A DNA stretch of 64,000 nucleotides from Bacillota bacterium (GTDB lineage: Bacteria > Bacillota > Ch66), in NCBI GenBank assembly GCA_013178045.1, contig JABLXP010000005.1:96615-160614 (forward strand), given 5' to 3'. Below the pieces are notes generated by a model. That model ran no database searches. It worked only from the letters and a program-made list of their open reading frames with translations, and was not told the origin of the DNA. Made by a program: the position numbers and the translations under genes. Below are positions 54,041 to 63,840 of this stretch, in pieces. Each line of letters begins with the position of its first letter. Position 1 is the stretch's first letter.

Positions 54041-55276
54041 ATGCGTATTGCCTATTTGGATTGCATTGGCGGAATAAGCGGGAACATGTGTTTGGGGGCT
54101 CTCTTAGATGCTGGTCTTCCGCTCGACAGTTTGGAAGCAGAACTGCGGAAATTACCCCTTGACGACTACCAGTTACGGGTTGAGTCGGTTAAAAGGGGAC
54201 CACTGGGAGCAACCTTGGTTGAAGTCGTCGAGCGTGAACTTACACACCATAAGCACGAACACCGGTCCTGGACGCAGATAAAAGAAATGATTTTGACCAG
54301 TAGCCTGTCTCCAAGCGTGAAAAGTAAGTCTTTAGCCGTGTTTGAACGTTTAGCAATAGCCGAGGCGACTATTCACCGTTGTCCACTTGAAGTTCTTCAA
54401 TTTCATGAAGTTGGCGCAATTGACTCAATAGTTGATATTGTTGGGACAGTGGCGGGTTTTGATCTCCTCGGCGTAGAGAAAATCTTCTGCTCTCCGTTGC
54501 CGATGGGTTCTGGGTTTGTTAATTGCGCCCATGGTGTCCTGCCCCTTCCGGCACCGGCTACCCTGGAGCTATTGAAGGGTTTCCCTGTTTATTCGGTTCA
54601 GGTCACTGGGGAGACGGTCACCCCAACCGGAGCAGCCCTGGTTACCTCTCTGGCCACTGCTTTTGGCACCCTGCCGGCCCAGACAATTGAAAGAATTGGC
54701 TATGGAGCCGGCAGTAATGAGCGCTCATTCCCCAATGTTTTGCGTCTGGTGGTCGGGGAAGAAATGGCCAACAATATGACTTCACCGCATAATACCTTAG
54801 ATCAACAAACATCCGTATGCGTGTTAGAAACAAACATTGACGACATGAACCCCGAATGGTATGCCTATGTGGCCGAGCGTCTATTCAGCGAGGGGGCGCT
54901 GGACGTATTCCTGACACCGGTTCAGATGAAAAAAAATCGCCCGGGGACATTACTCACCGTCCTCAGTGCGCCAGAATTGGCTGACCGCTTATGTGTTATC
55001 CTCCTTGAAGAAACCACTACCCTTGGTGTTCGCATTCGGGAAGAACGCCGCTTTATCGCTGACCGGTTCCGGGAGGTTGTCCCTACTCCCTATGGTGAGA
55101 TCCGGGTTAAATTCAGAAAGAACCTGTCAACTGCCGTAACATCAAATATCGCTTCAGAATATTTCGCCCCTGAATTCGAAGATTGTCGCCTTGCTGCTAA
55201 AACCCATGGTGTGCCTTTGTGGGTTGTGTACGATGCCGTCCGTTCCCAATTTCTAAAACAAAAACGTGATAATTGA
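54041..55276 (+). CDS. larC: nickel insertion protein LarC (NPN cofactor synthesis)
   Basis: 411 residues. Inserts nickel into the pincer nucleotide made by LarB and LarE, giving the cofactor of lactate racemase and relatives. MRIAYLDCIGGISGNM, LQFHEVGAIDSIVDI, and GAGSNERSFPNVLR are present, and the C-terminal half has LETNIDDMNPEWY. In Lactobacillus the gene is split by a programmed frameshift; here it is one continuous frame. ATG at 54041 follows GGGGTGAT. No larA, larB or larE is in the window. It is a plus-strand monocistronic gene. Confidence 0.92.
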   Translation: MRIAYLDCIGGISGNMCLGALLDAGLPLDSLEAELRKLPLDDYQLRVESVKRGPLGATLVEVVERELTHHKHEHRSWTQIKEMILTSSLSPSVKSKSLAVFERLAIAEATIHRCPLEVLQFHEVGAIDSIVDIVGTVAGFDLLGVEKIFCSPLPMGSGFVNCAHGVLPLPAPATLELLKGFPVYSVQVTGETVTPTGAALVTSLATAFGTLPAQTIERIGYGAGSNERSFPNVLRLVVGEEMANNMTSPHNTLDQQTSVCVLETNIDDMNPEWYAYVAERLFSEGALDVFLTPVQMKKNRPGTLLTVLSAPELADRLCVILLEETTTLGVRIREERRFIADRFREVVPTPYGEIRVKFRKNLSTAVTSNIASEYFAPEFEDCRLAAKTHGVPLWVVYDAVRSQFLKQKRDN

Positions 55277-55282
55277 CACCAA

Positions 55283-55960
55283 TCAAAGGAAAATCCCAGC
55301 CAGCAATGCAGCCACCAGTATCGCTGGCAGGAGGTTTCCTACTTTTATCACGCTAATGTTTAACATGTTAAAACCGATCCCCATGATTAATAGTCCACCT
55401 GTCGCTGACATCTCCGTGATTACTGGCTGAGTTAGCGCTCCCTGCAACCACCCAGCCAACAATGTTATCCCTCCCTGGTAGATAAATATTGACCCTGCCG
55501 AAAAAACCACCCCCAACCCCATGGTGGAAGCAAAAACGACGGCGGAAATACCATCGAGGATAGACTTGGCGTAGAGAATTTGATAATTTTGATGCAGCCC
55601 GCTTTCCAGCGAACCAACAATTGCCATTGCTCCAACACAATAAATAAGACTCGAGGTAACAAAAGCCCGAGCTACATTGCCCTTTTTTTCTTTCATCATT
55701 TCCTCTAGCCTTTTTCCTAATTGTTCTAACCGACCTTCGAACTCCAGTAATTCGCCGATTGTCCCGCCTGCAACCAGGCTACCGATTACGATTAGGATGT
55801 TCTGGGTTGTCAACGCCATTTGTAACCCGATTAATATAACCGCTAGACTAATCCCCTTCATGAGAGTATCTCCCATGCCTCTACTCACTTTTTGTCCAAT
55901 GATTACGCCGAGCATTCCGCCAATTATTACTGCTCCTGCGTTTACAATTGTCCCCCACAT
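55283..55960 (-). CDS. DUF554 family membrane protein
   Basis: 225 residues with about six membrane segments, starting MWGTIVNAGAVIIGGMLGVIIG and containing GTIGELLEFEGRLEQLGKRLEE, the soluble loop. This is the YdfK-type DUF554 family, of unknown transport or structural role. It converges with larC (6 bases between stops). Two parS sites lie between its start and the end of parB. Confidence 0.85.
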   Translation of the reverse strand: MWGTIVNAGAVIIGGMLGVIIGQKVSRGMGDTLMKGISLAVILIGLQMALTTQNILIVIGSLVAGGTIGELLEFEGRLEQLGKRLEEMMKEKKGNVARAFVTSSLIYCVGAMAIVGSLESGLHQNYQILYAKSILDGISAVVFASTMGLGVVFSAGSIFIYQGGITLLAGWLQGALTQPVITEMSATGGLLIMGIGFNMLNISVIKVGNLLPAILVAALLAGIFL

Positions 55961-56020
55961 AACTTTGCTCCATCCCTTGAAAATATATATCCAGATACGT
56001 CTTTCGCAGACAAAAAATAC

Positions 56021-56036
56021 TGTTCCACGTGGAACA
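56021..56036. promoter_or_regulatory. parS centromere site
   Basis: TGTTCCACGTGGAACA, a perfect 16-bp palindrome of the ParB/Spo0J recognition type, 98 bases past the end of parB. Confidence 0.92.
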
Positions 56037-56064
56037 ATTTATGGCTGCTCATGGTCCAGCAATT

Positions 56065-56080
56065 TGTTTCACGTGGAACA
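56065..56080. promoter_or_regulatory. parS centromere site
   Basis: TGTTTCACGTGGAACA, 28 bases from the first site; matches the Bacillus-type parS consensus at all but one position. Confidence 0.92.
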
Positions 56081-56133
56081 TTCATTGTTTTTATCCTGAC
56101 CATTTATATACATTTCTATTTCATCCTTCCACT

Positions 56134-57003
56134 CTATACGTCCTGTCCATCAAGGATTGTCTCCACTATCCTCTGTAATTCTTCTTCGCTGTAATAACAA
56201 ATTTCAATCTTTCCGCCCTTCCCGGCTTTTTTTATATTAACTTTTGTGTTAAAAATTTCGCGTAACCGCTCCTCAATCTCCCTCATGGCTCCGTCCTGTT
56301 CCTGTGAACTTGTCTGCTTCCGGCTTATTTTGAGAGGTCGGTTCTCAAGCTGCACCAAATTTTCCACTTCTCTAACAGTTAGATTATCCCGAGCAGCACG
56401 CTCAGCCATTTCCATAAGTTTTTTTTCCTCAGAGATACCCAGTAACGCCTTGGCGTGTCCTGTTGAAAGAATCCCGTCAGCTACTAGTTCCTGCACTTTT
56501 GGCGGTAAATTCAGCAATCGAACAGAGTTAGCAATGTAAGATCGGCTTTTTCCTACCCGTTCTGACAACTTTTCTTGCGTAAAACCAAACTCGTTCATTA
56601 ATCGTCGGTATGCTGTTGCTTCTTCTAATGGATTGAGATCTTCACGCTGAATGTTTTCAACAAGCGATAATTCTGTGACATTTAAATCATCGACCTCTTT
56701 AATAATTGCCGGAATCGTGTCCAGCCCTAACTTCAGGCAAGCCCGCCAGCGACGTTCACCGGCTATTAATTCGTAGCTGCCTTCTCCTACCGGTCGAACT
56801 ACTACTGGCTGAATAACCCCATGTTCTTTTATCGAAGTCGCCAGTTCTGCCAGTTTTTCCTCCTTAAATTCCCGCCGTGGTTGTTGGGGGTTTGGGCGGA
56901 TGGCCGTAATAGCAAGCTCCCGGATCATTCCCTCGCCATCCTGGGCGACCGGCGTATTTGGTATAAGTGCTTGCAATCCTCGCCCTAATCCCCTTTTATT
57001 CAT
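56134..57003 (-). CDS. parB: chromosome partitioning protein ParB (Spo0J)
   Basis: 289 residues. N-terminal CTPase/ParB box: IRPNPQQPRREF and AGERRWRACLKLG (the GERRxRA CTP-binding motif); helix-turn-helix region (about 120-200, TQEKLSERVGKSRSYIANSVRLL, in part); C-terminal dimer domain. Loads at parS and spreads as a clamp, organising the origin and recruiting SMC. Starts ATG at 57003, overlapping parA by eight bases. Confidence 0.97.
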   Translation of the reverse strand: MNKRGLGRGLQALIPNTPVAQDGEGMIRELAITAIRPNPQQPRREFKEEKLAELATSIKEHGVIQPVVVRPVGEGSYELIAGERRWRACLKLGLDTIPAIIKEVDDLNVTELSLVENIQREDLNPLEEATAYRRLMNEFGFTQEKLSERVGKSRSYIANSVRLLNLPPKVQELVADGILSTGHAKALLGISEEKKLMEMAERAARDNLTVREVENLVQLENRPLKISRKQTSSQEQDGAMREIEERLREIFNTKVNIKKAGKGGKIEICYYSEEELQRIVETILDGQDV

Positions 57004-57757
57004 TTTCCATCACTTCCTTCGCTAATTCATGATATACCTCGGCTCCTCGTGACTTTGGATCATAAGTTATAACCGGTTTCCCGTGGCTGGGTGCCTCACT
57101 CAATCTAATGTTTCGCGGGATGATCGTGCGAAATACCTTATTCTTAAAATATGCCTTTACTTCATCAACTACCTGAATCGACAGATTTGTCCTCGCATCA
57201 AACATAGTTAAAACAACGCCTTCTATTTCCAAGCTGGGGTTGAGGTGCTTTTTGACCAGCTGAAAGGTATGTATTAACTGGCCGAGCCCTTCCAGGGCAT
57301 AATATTCACACTGAATCGGGATCAATAAGCGGTCGGCCGCAGTAAGCGCGTTCAGAGTTAACAAGCCGAGCGACGGTGGGCAGTCGATGATGACATAATC
57401 GTATTCATCTCGAACCCGTTCGATGGCTTTTTTTAACTTGGCTTCCCGGGATATCGCGGAAACCAGCTCAATCTCTGCGCCAGCCAGCTGGATAGTAGCA
57501 GGAACAACATACAAATTTGGAATTTCCGTCCCTTGAATAACCGCTTCCACCGGAATGCCGTTGATCAAAATATCATACACACAAGCTTTTAAATCCTGCC
57601 GATCTACACCCAGCCCACTGCTTGCATTCCCCTGGGGATCGATATCTATCAGCAACACTTTTCGGCCGTTAGCGGCTAAACATGCTCCTAGGTTAACTGC
57701 GGTAGTGGTTTTCGCCACACCCCCCTTTTGGTTAGCAATAGCCATTACCTTGCCCAT
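56996..57757 (-). CDS. parA: chromosome partitioning ATPase ParA (Soj)
   Basis: 253 residues. Deviant Walker A KGGVAKTTT (10-18), DIDPQGNASSGLG, Walker B YDYVIIDCPPSLG, and the C-terminal LSEAPSHGKPV. ParA binds DNA as an ATP dimer and, with ParB, controls origin segregation and, in spore formers, initiation through DnaA and entry to sporulation. The gap of 234 bases upstream to rsmG holds no gene that I can see and should contain its promoter. Confidence 0.97.
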   Translation of the reverse strand: MGKVMAIANQKGGVAKTTTAVNLGACLAANGRKVLLIDIDPQGNASSGLGVDRQDLKACVYDILINGIPVEAVIQGTEIPNLYVVPATIQLAGAEIELVSAISREAKLKKAIERVRDEYDYVIIDCPPSLGLLTLNALTAADRLLIPIQCEYYALEGLGQLIHTFQLVKKHLNPSLEIEGVVLTMFDARTNLSIQVVDEVKAYFKNKVFRTIIPRNIRLSEAPSHGKPVITYDPKSRGAEVYHELAKEVMENE

Positions 57758-57991
57758 GACCCGATCACCCCCCTGCCAGCCTTACACATCACATTATCAC
57801 TTAGAATTCAACAAATACACCGAACTTCCTTCCTGCATTGTCCAGGGTGAACATCTAACAAAAAGATTTATCGATTGTTCCGTCTCTTGTACCTCTTTCA
57901 TTCTCAATATTCTTGTTCATGTTTAGAAATCCTGCCATAAATGAAAACTTCCCTAGTTGCTTTAATATCAACCAAAAATTTTATTCGTTTT

Positions 57992-58711
57992 TTACAAAGG
58001 TCTTTTCTCAGCAATGCCAACCCGCCGGGGATAACCCTTAGGAGTTGGCACAATTTTCTTAATAACGATAATGGTACGTTTTTCCTGACCGGGACCAAGC
58101 ACAGTTTCATACACATTTTCCACTTCTCCACCTAGTATACCAATCGCTTTTATAGCATTCTCTAATTCACTCCTTCCCTCAACTCCTTTGTATGCAACAA
58201 AAATTCCGCCGACTTTTACGAAGGGGAAGCAGTATTCAATTAATATGTTTAATCTAGCCACAGCGCGCGCGACTACTCGGTCAAAGCTATCACGATAATT
58301 TTCTTGATGCCCCAGTTCTTCGGCTCTACTCCATATTGCTACACATTCAGTTAAATCCAACTGTTTAATTACCTCGTTGAGAAAATTTACCTTTTTTTTA
58401 ACGGAATCGAGCAACACCATTTTCAATCCTGGCTGCCAAACCTTCAAAGGGATTCCCGGAAAGCCGGCGCCAGTTCCTACATCAATAATCCTCATGCCCG
58501 GGGTAAATTCAACATAGCGGGTGCACATCAGAGAATCAATGAAATGCTTCCAAAGCATAGCTTCATCATCGTCGATCGCTGTTAAATTCATCCGTGTGTT
58601 CCATTCTTGGAGAATTTTTTTGTATTTCTCAAGCAGACTTACTTGTTCCTCAGAAAGGGATATCCCCAGTTCCTGAATTGCCTGCTGTAATTTCTCTTTA
58701 AAACTAGACAA
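57992..58711 (-). CDS. rsmG: 16S rRNA (guanine527-N7)-methyltransferase
   Basis: 239 residues. SAM site [15 protein letters not shown] and [15 protein letters not shown], both typical of RsmG (GidB). I take TTG at 58711 as the start ([16 protein letters not shown]), six bases behind AAGAAGGA; the frame extends to a GTG at 58735. It overlaps the mnmG stop by about 8 bases. Member of the mnmE-mnmG-rsmG operon. Confidence 0.94.
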   Translation of the reverse strand: MSSFKEKLQQAIQELGISLSEEQVSLLEKYKKILQEWNTRMNLTAIDDDEAMLWKHFIDSLMCTRYVEFTPGMRIIDVGTGAGFPGIPLKVWQPGLKMVLLDSVKKKVNFLNEVIKQLDLTECVAIWSRAEELGHQENYRDSFDRVVARAVARLNILIEYCFPFVKVGGIFVAYKGVEGRSELENAIKAIGILGGEVENVYETVLGPGQEKRTIIVIKKIVPTPKGYPRRVGIAEKRPL

Positions 58712-60614
58712 GTTCGTTCCTTCTTTCCTGTTCACGGCTACGCCGCCACTGCTCTAGGTACACCAGCAAAATAGAAATGTCCGCCGGTGAAACGCCGGAA
58801 ATCCGTGAAGCCTGTCCAATCGAGGCTGGTCTCAAACGTGTTAATTTTTGTCTCGCTTCAGACGACAAGCCATTTATCTTATTATAATCTATTTCTTCAG
58901 GAATCCGCCTGTTCTCCAGCTTTTCAAAACGTTCGACTTGGGCCATTTGCTTACAGATGTACCCCTCATACTTGACCTCAATCTCAATCTGTTCCTTAAC
59001 CTCATCAGGAACTGCTTTTACTTCTTCCTCCACCATCATCGTGACATCTACATAGCTGATCTCGGGTCGGCGCAGTAGTTCTAATAAAGTTGTCGGCTGT
59101 CGCAACTCGCTGCTGCCCTGCTTCTGCAATACCTCCCTCACCTTTGTATTATTCGGGGTGACAGTGGTCTCCTTTAACCATTGGAGCCCTTTTTTTATAC
59201 CTTCACGTTTTTCACAAAATCGCCGATACCTTTCTGGTGTTACCAAACCAACCTGCCATCCTTTTTCAGTTAATCGTAGATCAGCGTTGTCCTGCCTTAA
59301 TAACAAGCGGTATTCAGCCCGGGACGTCATAATGCGATACGGTTCATTTGTACCTTTTGTAACCAAGTCATCAATTAAAACACCAATGTAAGCATCAGAA
59401 CGCTTCAAGATCAGTGGTTCTTCTCCTTTAATAGACAAAGCTGCATTTATTCCAGCTATAATCCCTTGCGCCGCTGCCTCTTCATATCCGGAAGTTCCAT
59501 TAATCTGCCCGGCACTGAACAATCCAGGCACCGTTTTACATTCCAGGGTCGGCCATAATTGGGTAGGCACCAAATAATCGTATTCGATCGCATACCCAGC
59601 CCGCATAACCTGGACGTTCTCTAAACCAGGGATTGTCCGTAACATAGCGATCTGAACATCTTCAGGAAGACTGGTTGACATACCCTGAACATACATCTCC
59701 TGAGTGTTCCATCCTTCTGGTTCAATAAATACCTGGTGATTAAGTTTGTCGGCAAAGCGCACAACTTTGTCTTCAATTGAAGGACAGTAACGTGGACCGG
59801 TGCCTTTAATCTCACCACTATATAGAGGTGAACGGTGAAGATTATCTCGTATTACTCGATGTGTGGCTTCTGTGGTATAGGTCAACCAGCATGGTACTTG
59901 CTTCCGACGCCTAGGGGAATTCATAAAGGAAAAACACCATCCTTGTTCATCCCCAGGTTGCGGAATCATTTTACTAAAATCAATACTACGCCGGTCTACA
60001 CGCGCCGGGGTTCCAGTCTTAAAGCGACCCAGTTCCAACCCTAAATCACGTAAACTATCGGAGAGCGTGATCGATGGGAACTGACCATGCGGGCCGCTAC
60101 TGTAAGCGACATCACCGATAATCACCCGCCCCTTGAGATAGGTACCAGTAGTAATCACCACGGCACGGCACTTAAAAATCGCCCCGGTTTTCGTTACTAC
60201 ACCAGCAACCCGGCCATTCTGGGTAATGATTCGTTCCACCATGGCTTGTTTAAGGTCCAGGTTTTTTTGCTTTTGTAGGGTATAGGTCATTTCCCGTTGG
60301 TAATCTTTTTTATCTGCTTGAGCCCGCAGCGCACGCACCGCCGGTCCTTTTCCTGTATTTAACATCCGGACCTGGATTAATGTTTTATCTATATTTATAC
60401 CCATTTCTCCACCCAGGGCATCGATTTCTCGTACCAGGTGACCCTTAGCGGGTCCGCCTATGGCAGGATTACAAGGCATTAATGCAATATTGTCCAGACT
60501 GATTGTGAGAATTAAAGTTCGGCAGCCCATGCGTGCGGCCGCCAGTCCGGCTTCACAACCAGCATGTCCTGCCCCGACTACCACGACATCGTATTCCCCC
60601 GCGATGTACTCCAT
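58704..60614 (-). CDS. mnmG: tRNA uridine-5-carboxymethylaminomethyl modification enzyme MnmG
   Basis: 636 residues. FAD-binding [20 protein letters not shown] near the N-terminus, [23 protein letters not shown], in part, with the conserved cysteine, and a C-terminal helical domain that binds MnmE. With MnmE it makes cmnm5U34 in tRNAs reading split codon boxes. 16 bases downstream of mnmE. Confidence 0.97.
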   Translation of the reverse strand: MEYIAGEYDVVVVGAGHAGCEAGLAAARMGCRTLILTISLDNIALMPCNPAIGGPAKGHLVREIDALGGEMGINIDKTLIQVRMLNTGKGPAVRALRAQADKKDYQREMTYTLQKQKNLDLKQAMVERIITQNGRVAGVVTKTGAIFKCRAVVITTGTYLKGRVIIGDVAYSSGPHGQFPSITLSDSLRDLGLELGRFKTGTPARVDRRSIDFSKMIPQPGDEQGWCFSFMNSPRRRKQVPCWLTYTTEATHRVIRDNLHRSPLYSGEIKGTGPRYCPSIEDKVVRFADKLNHQVFIEPEGWNTQEMYVQGMSTSLPEDVQIAMLRTIPGLENVQVMRAGYAIEYDYLVPTQLWPTLECKTVPGLFSAGQINGTSGYEEAAAQGIIAGINAALSIKGEEPLILKRSDAYIGVLIDDLVTKGTNEPYRIMTSRAEYRLLLRQDNADLRLTEKGWQVGLVTPERYRRFCEKREGIKKGLQWLKETTVTPNNTKVREVLQKQGSSELRQPTTLLELLRRPEISYVDVTMMVEEEVKAVPDEVKEQIEIEVKYEGYICKQMAQVERFEKLENRRIPEEIDYNKINGLSSEARQKLTRLRPASIGQASRISGVSPADISILLVYLEQWRRSREQERRNELV

Positions 60615-60630
60615 ACTCTCTCACCCCCAG

Positions 60631-62022
60631 CTATTTACCGATACAAAATTGGGAAAAGATTTGGTCAATGATGTCTTCAGTCACCGTTTCCCCGGTGATT
60701 TCACCTAAGCGTTCCCACGCTTCCCGTATATCAATCGCCAGACAGTCTAGAGATACGCCAGCCACGCATGCATCTACGACATCAGCTAAATTCGCCTGTG
60801 CTTCCTCCAGGGCAATTTTATGACGTATATTGCTAACCAGAGGACTTTCCCGTTTGATTGAACCACCAGTGACTATCTCAACAATTTTTTCGTCAAGTTC
60901 ATTAAGACCTAATTCTTCTTTCGCTGAGATACGCAAGATCTTGGCACCTATTACTAATTCTTCAACCTCTTGCTCATTAAGTCGTTGTTCGACTAAATCT
61001 GTTTTATTTATCAAGACAATAGTCGGCTTTTTTTGGGCCATCTCAATGATCCGGCGATCTTCTGCGGACAATTTCTCACCCGCATCCAGTACCAGCAAAA
61101 CCAAATCAGCCAGATTTAAATATTCCTGAGCCTTTTCTACGCCAATCCTTTCGATCGGGTCACCTGTCTCTCTGATTCCTGCTGTGTCGATAATGCGCAC
61201 CGGGATTCCTCGAATATTAAGTATTTCTTCTAAAACATCCCGCGTTGTCCCCGGAATATCTGTAACAATGGCCCGCTTTTCCTTGAGTAAGGCATTCAAC
61301 AGACTGGATTTCCCCACATTTGGCCGTCCAACAATGACTACGCGCAAACCCTCTCGATAAACTCTTCCCTGCTCAGCTGAAATCAGTAAATCAGCAATTG
61401 CGGTGCGAATGGTTTCAACTCTGGCTAAAATTTCTCCTCGCGATATTTCCTCGATGTCTTCTTCTGGGAAATCTATGTTTGCCTCAATAAACGCTAACAG
61501 TTCAACAATCATGCGACGAACATCTCGTATCCGTTCCGATAACCGACCCTCTAATTGTCCTAAAGCTACGTTTAAACTGGCGTCTGTTTTCGCCCGAATA
61601 ATATCGATCACCGATTCGGCTTGAGCCAAGTCAATCCTTCCATTCAAAAACGCGCGCTTTGTAAATTCACCCGGTTCGGCCATTCTAGCCCCCGCCTTTA
61701 ACAACAGCTCCAAGGTTTTTCTCAGCGGGACCAATCCACCATGACAATTAATCTCCACAACATCTTCACCAGTGAAACTTTTCGGCCTTCTCATCAGAGA
61801 AACTAAAACTTCATCAACCTTTTCCCCACTAACCGGGTCGATAATATAACCCAAGTGCAGGGTGTGAGTAGCGCATTCCCTCAATCTTATTGCGCGCTTA
61901 GCGGAAAATACTTTATCTACAACAGCAATCGCCTGTTCACCACTGACGCGAATAATCCCTATACCGCTCTCGCCAACAGCGGTGGCAATAGCAGCAATCG
62001 TATCAGTAAGCACACTCAACAA
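60631..62022 (-). CDS. mnmE: tRNA modification GTPase MnmE
   Basis: 463 residues. N-terminal formyl-THF-binding domain (DTIAAIATAVGESGIGIIRVSG, in part), helical middle, inserted G domain with P-loop GRPNVGKSS (232-240), DIPGTTRD switch, DTAGIRETGD, NKTD, and the C-terminal CIGK whose Cys460 is conserved. Partner of MnmG. A strong terminator stands between it and jag, so it must have its own promoter in the 156-base gap. Confidence 0.97.
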   Translation of the reverse strand: MLSVLTDTIAAIATAVGESGIGIIRVSGEQAIAVVDKVFSAKRAIRLRECATHTLHLGYIIDPVSGEKVDEVLVSLMRRPKSFTGEDVVEINCHGGLVPLRKTLELLLKAGARMAEPGEFTKRAFLNGRIDLAQAESVIDIIRAKTDASLNVALGQLEGRLSERIRDVRRMIVELLAFIEANIDFPEEDIEEISRGEILARVETIRTAIADLLISAEQGRVYREGLRVVIVGRPNVGKSSLLNALLKEKRAIVTDIPGTTRDVLEEILNIRGIPVRIIDTAGIRETGDPIERIGVEKAQEYLNLADLVLLVLDAGEKLSAEDRRIIEMAQKKPTIVLINKTDLVEQRLNEQEVEELVIGAKILRISAKEELGLNELDEKIVEIVTGGSIKRESPLVSNIRHKIALEEAQANLADVVDACVAGVSLDCLAIDIREAWERLGEITGETVTEDIIDQIFSQFCIGK

Positions 62023-62039
62023 CTCCTTTAAACCAGATC

Positions 62040-62078
62040 AAAAAAACCGCCCGTGGTTAGAATACTAACAACAAGCGG
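62040..62078 (-). terminator. terminator after jag, before mnmE
   Basis: CCGCTTGTTGTTAG pairs with CTAACCACGGGCGG (13 of 14 positions counting G-U) around TATT, then TTTTTTT on the minus strand (62040-62046). It splits the yidD-yidC-jag unit from mnmE-mnmG-rsmG. Confidence 0.85.
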
Positions 62079-62178
62079 CCCCACTTGCAAATATCGATAT
62101 TCCCTTACTATTTGGATTCCGCTTCCTTATCTCTCCGTACTTTTCGCCCCGTCCAACTAATTCTTGAACCGGGGCGAT

Positions 62179-62799
62179 CTACTTTTTTAAAGATATGACC
62201 ACCTTTCGATATGGTTCATTCCCTTGACTGAATGTATAAACAGAAGGGTCATTTTGCAAGGCCGTATGAATTACCCGCCGCTCGTGAGGATTCATGGGCT
62301 CTAACACAACGTTCTTTTTTGTTCTTTTTACTTTATCAGAAAGTCGGTGGGCTAACTTGACTATTGTTTCTTCGCGACGCTTACGGTATTCCTCCACATC
62401 AAGCACGATCTTAACTCGTTTTTCACCAGATTTATTGACCGCCAGATTTACCAGGTACTGCAGGGCGTCCAGGGTATCGCCACGCCGTCCAATTAGAATA
62501 CCTAGGTCTTTGCCACTAAAACAAATATAGATATTGTCCCCGTTCATTTTTACATCTATCTGAGCTTGAACATTCATTGATTTGAAAATTTCTTCTAAAA
62601 AAGCGACGGCACGACCGGCCGGATCGTCTTTAACAGTCAAACGGACACGTGCTAAACGGACACCAATTATGCCAAAAATCCCCTTATTACCCTCTTCTAA
62701 AACTTCTATTTCCACGTTCTCCCTGCCAACGCCTAATTCCGCTAAAGCCGCCTCAATCGCTTCATCTATTGTTTTTCCGCTTTTTTCGACCATCTTCAT
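62179..62799 (-). CDS. jag: RNA-binding protein Jag/KhpB
   Basis: 206 residues: Jag-N domain (about 1-52, SGKTIDEAIEAALAELG), KH domain (about 70-140, DLGILIGRRGDTLDALQYL with the GxxG loop), and R3H domain (NPHERRVIHTALQ). Binds RNA and affects cell division and elongation in Gram-positive bacteria. Overlaps yidC by four bases; GGAGG lies some 13 bases before the ATG, a long spacing. Confidence 0.95.
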   Translation of the reverse strand: MKMVEKSGKTIDEAIEAALAELGVGRENVEIEVLEEGNKGIFGIIGVRLARVRLTVKDDPAGRAVAFLEEIFKSMNVQAQIDVKMNGDNIYICFSGKDLGILIGRRGDTLDALQYLVNLAVNKSGEKRVKIVLDVEEYRKRREETIVKLAHRLSDKVKRTKKNVVLEPMNPHERRVIHTALQNDPSVYTFSQGNEPYRKVVISLKK

Positions 62800-63485
62800 T
62801 TCTTGTTCCGATCCTCCTTCTTGTTTCTCCCCTCAACTGCCGGTACCGGTATTGGTCGTACTTGCCGATTAATAATGATCTGTTGAATTGCACCCACCAC
62901 ACTAAAGACAACCCAATACAAACCCAACCCGGCCGGAATACTCCGCGCAATCCAGAACAGGAATAACGGCATAAAGATCAACATCATTTTTTGGTTAGGG
63001 TCATTGGGCGATACCATGCTTACCTTTTGTTGCCACCAGGTGGTTAAGCCAGCCAATATCGGTATAATCCAGGGATCTGGTTCGCTTAAATTCTGAATCC
63101 AAAAAAATCTTGCATGACTTGGATTTATATAATTAAAATGTAAAAGCGCTTGATACAATGCGATTAAGAAAGGCATCTGAACCAGTAAGGGCAAACATCC
63201 CGCCAGTGGATTAACATTGTGCTCTCTGTAGAGTTGCATAATCGCTTCCTGCATTTTATCCTTCTTATCATGATATTTACGCTTAATTTCGTCAATTTTC
63301 GGTTGAATCTCTTTTAATCCCTTAATCGACATCATTTGTTTAATCGTCAGGGGATACAATACCATCTTGATCACGATCGTTAGCAGAATAATTGCCAACC
63401 CATAACTGGGGAGACCAATTTGCACTGTAAAATTATAGAATAATTGTATAATATCAGAAAATCCCGCAACCAGTTTCGCCCACAA
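62796..63485 (-). CDS. yidC: membrane protein insertase YidC/SpoIIIJ
   Basis: 229 residues, the short Gram-positive form. Five membrane segments; YGLAIILLTIVIKMVLYPLT with the conserved Arg-like groove position replaced by Lys in IVIK, a basic cytoplasmic loop (IKRKYHDKKDKM), PLAGCLPLLVQMPFLIALY, and a Lys-rich tail. No lipobox is visible, unlike Bacillus SpoIIIJ. I take TTG at 63485 as start (AGGGGAAG upstream); an earlier TTG at 63503 is possible. In spore formers this protein is needed for sigma-G activation. Confidence 0.93.
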   Translation of the reverse strand: MWAKLVAGFSDIIQLFYNFTVQIGLPSYGLAIILLTIVIKMVLYPLTIKQMMSIKGLKEIQPKIDEIKRKYHDKKDKMQEAIMQLYREHNVNPLAGCLPLLVQMPFLIALYQALLHFNYINPSHARFFWIQNLSEPDPWIIPILAGLTTWWQQKVSMVSPNDPNQKMMLIFMPLFLFWIARSIPAGLGLYWVVFSVVGAIQQIIINRQVRPIPVPAVEGRNKKEDRNKK

Positions 63486-63621
63486 AGTTCTTCCCCTGCT
63501 CAAACCCTATCGTCTCTCGCCGGTACCATTATCGTTAGGTTTGACGCAGGATTCACCTCCTCCACTCTTCACATAAACCGCTCTCAAAACTCAAAAGAAT
63601 ATTTACGGCCTACCGGCGAGA

Positions 63622-63840
63622 TTAAACAGGGTCATACCCTCCCGGATTAAATGGATGACATCGCAGAATTCGCCGAACACTCAAAAACAAACCCTTAATT
63701 ATCCCTTTTTTCTCCAGGGCTTGTATGGTATATGTCGAGCAACTGGGATAAAAACGACATGACGGGGTTTTTAAAGGTGAAATATATTTTTGATACAATA
63801 AGATCGTCTTAGTTATAACCGACACGAGAATTTTCTCCAC
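63622..63840 (-). CDS. yidD: membrane protein insertion efficiency factor YidD
   Basis: 72 residues: amphipathic N-terminal helix ([19 protein letters not shown]), then [13 protein letters not shown] and [17 protein letters not shown], the three-cysteine signature of YidD. GTG at 63840 follows CAGGGGA; the frame extends to 63888. About 136 bases separate it from yidC. Confidence 0.95.
   Translation of the reverse strand: MEKILVSVITKTILLYQKYISPLKTPSCRFYPSCSTYTIQALEKKGIIKGLFLSVRRILRCHPFNPGGYDPV

Noticed and set aside
54041..55276. Programmed frameshift in larC as in Lactobacillus
   Set aside because: The gene is a single open frame containing both halves.
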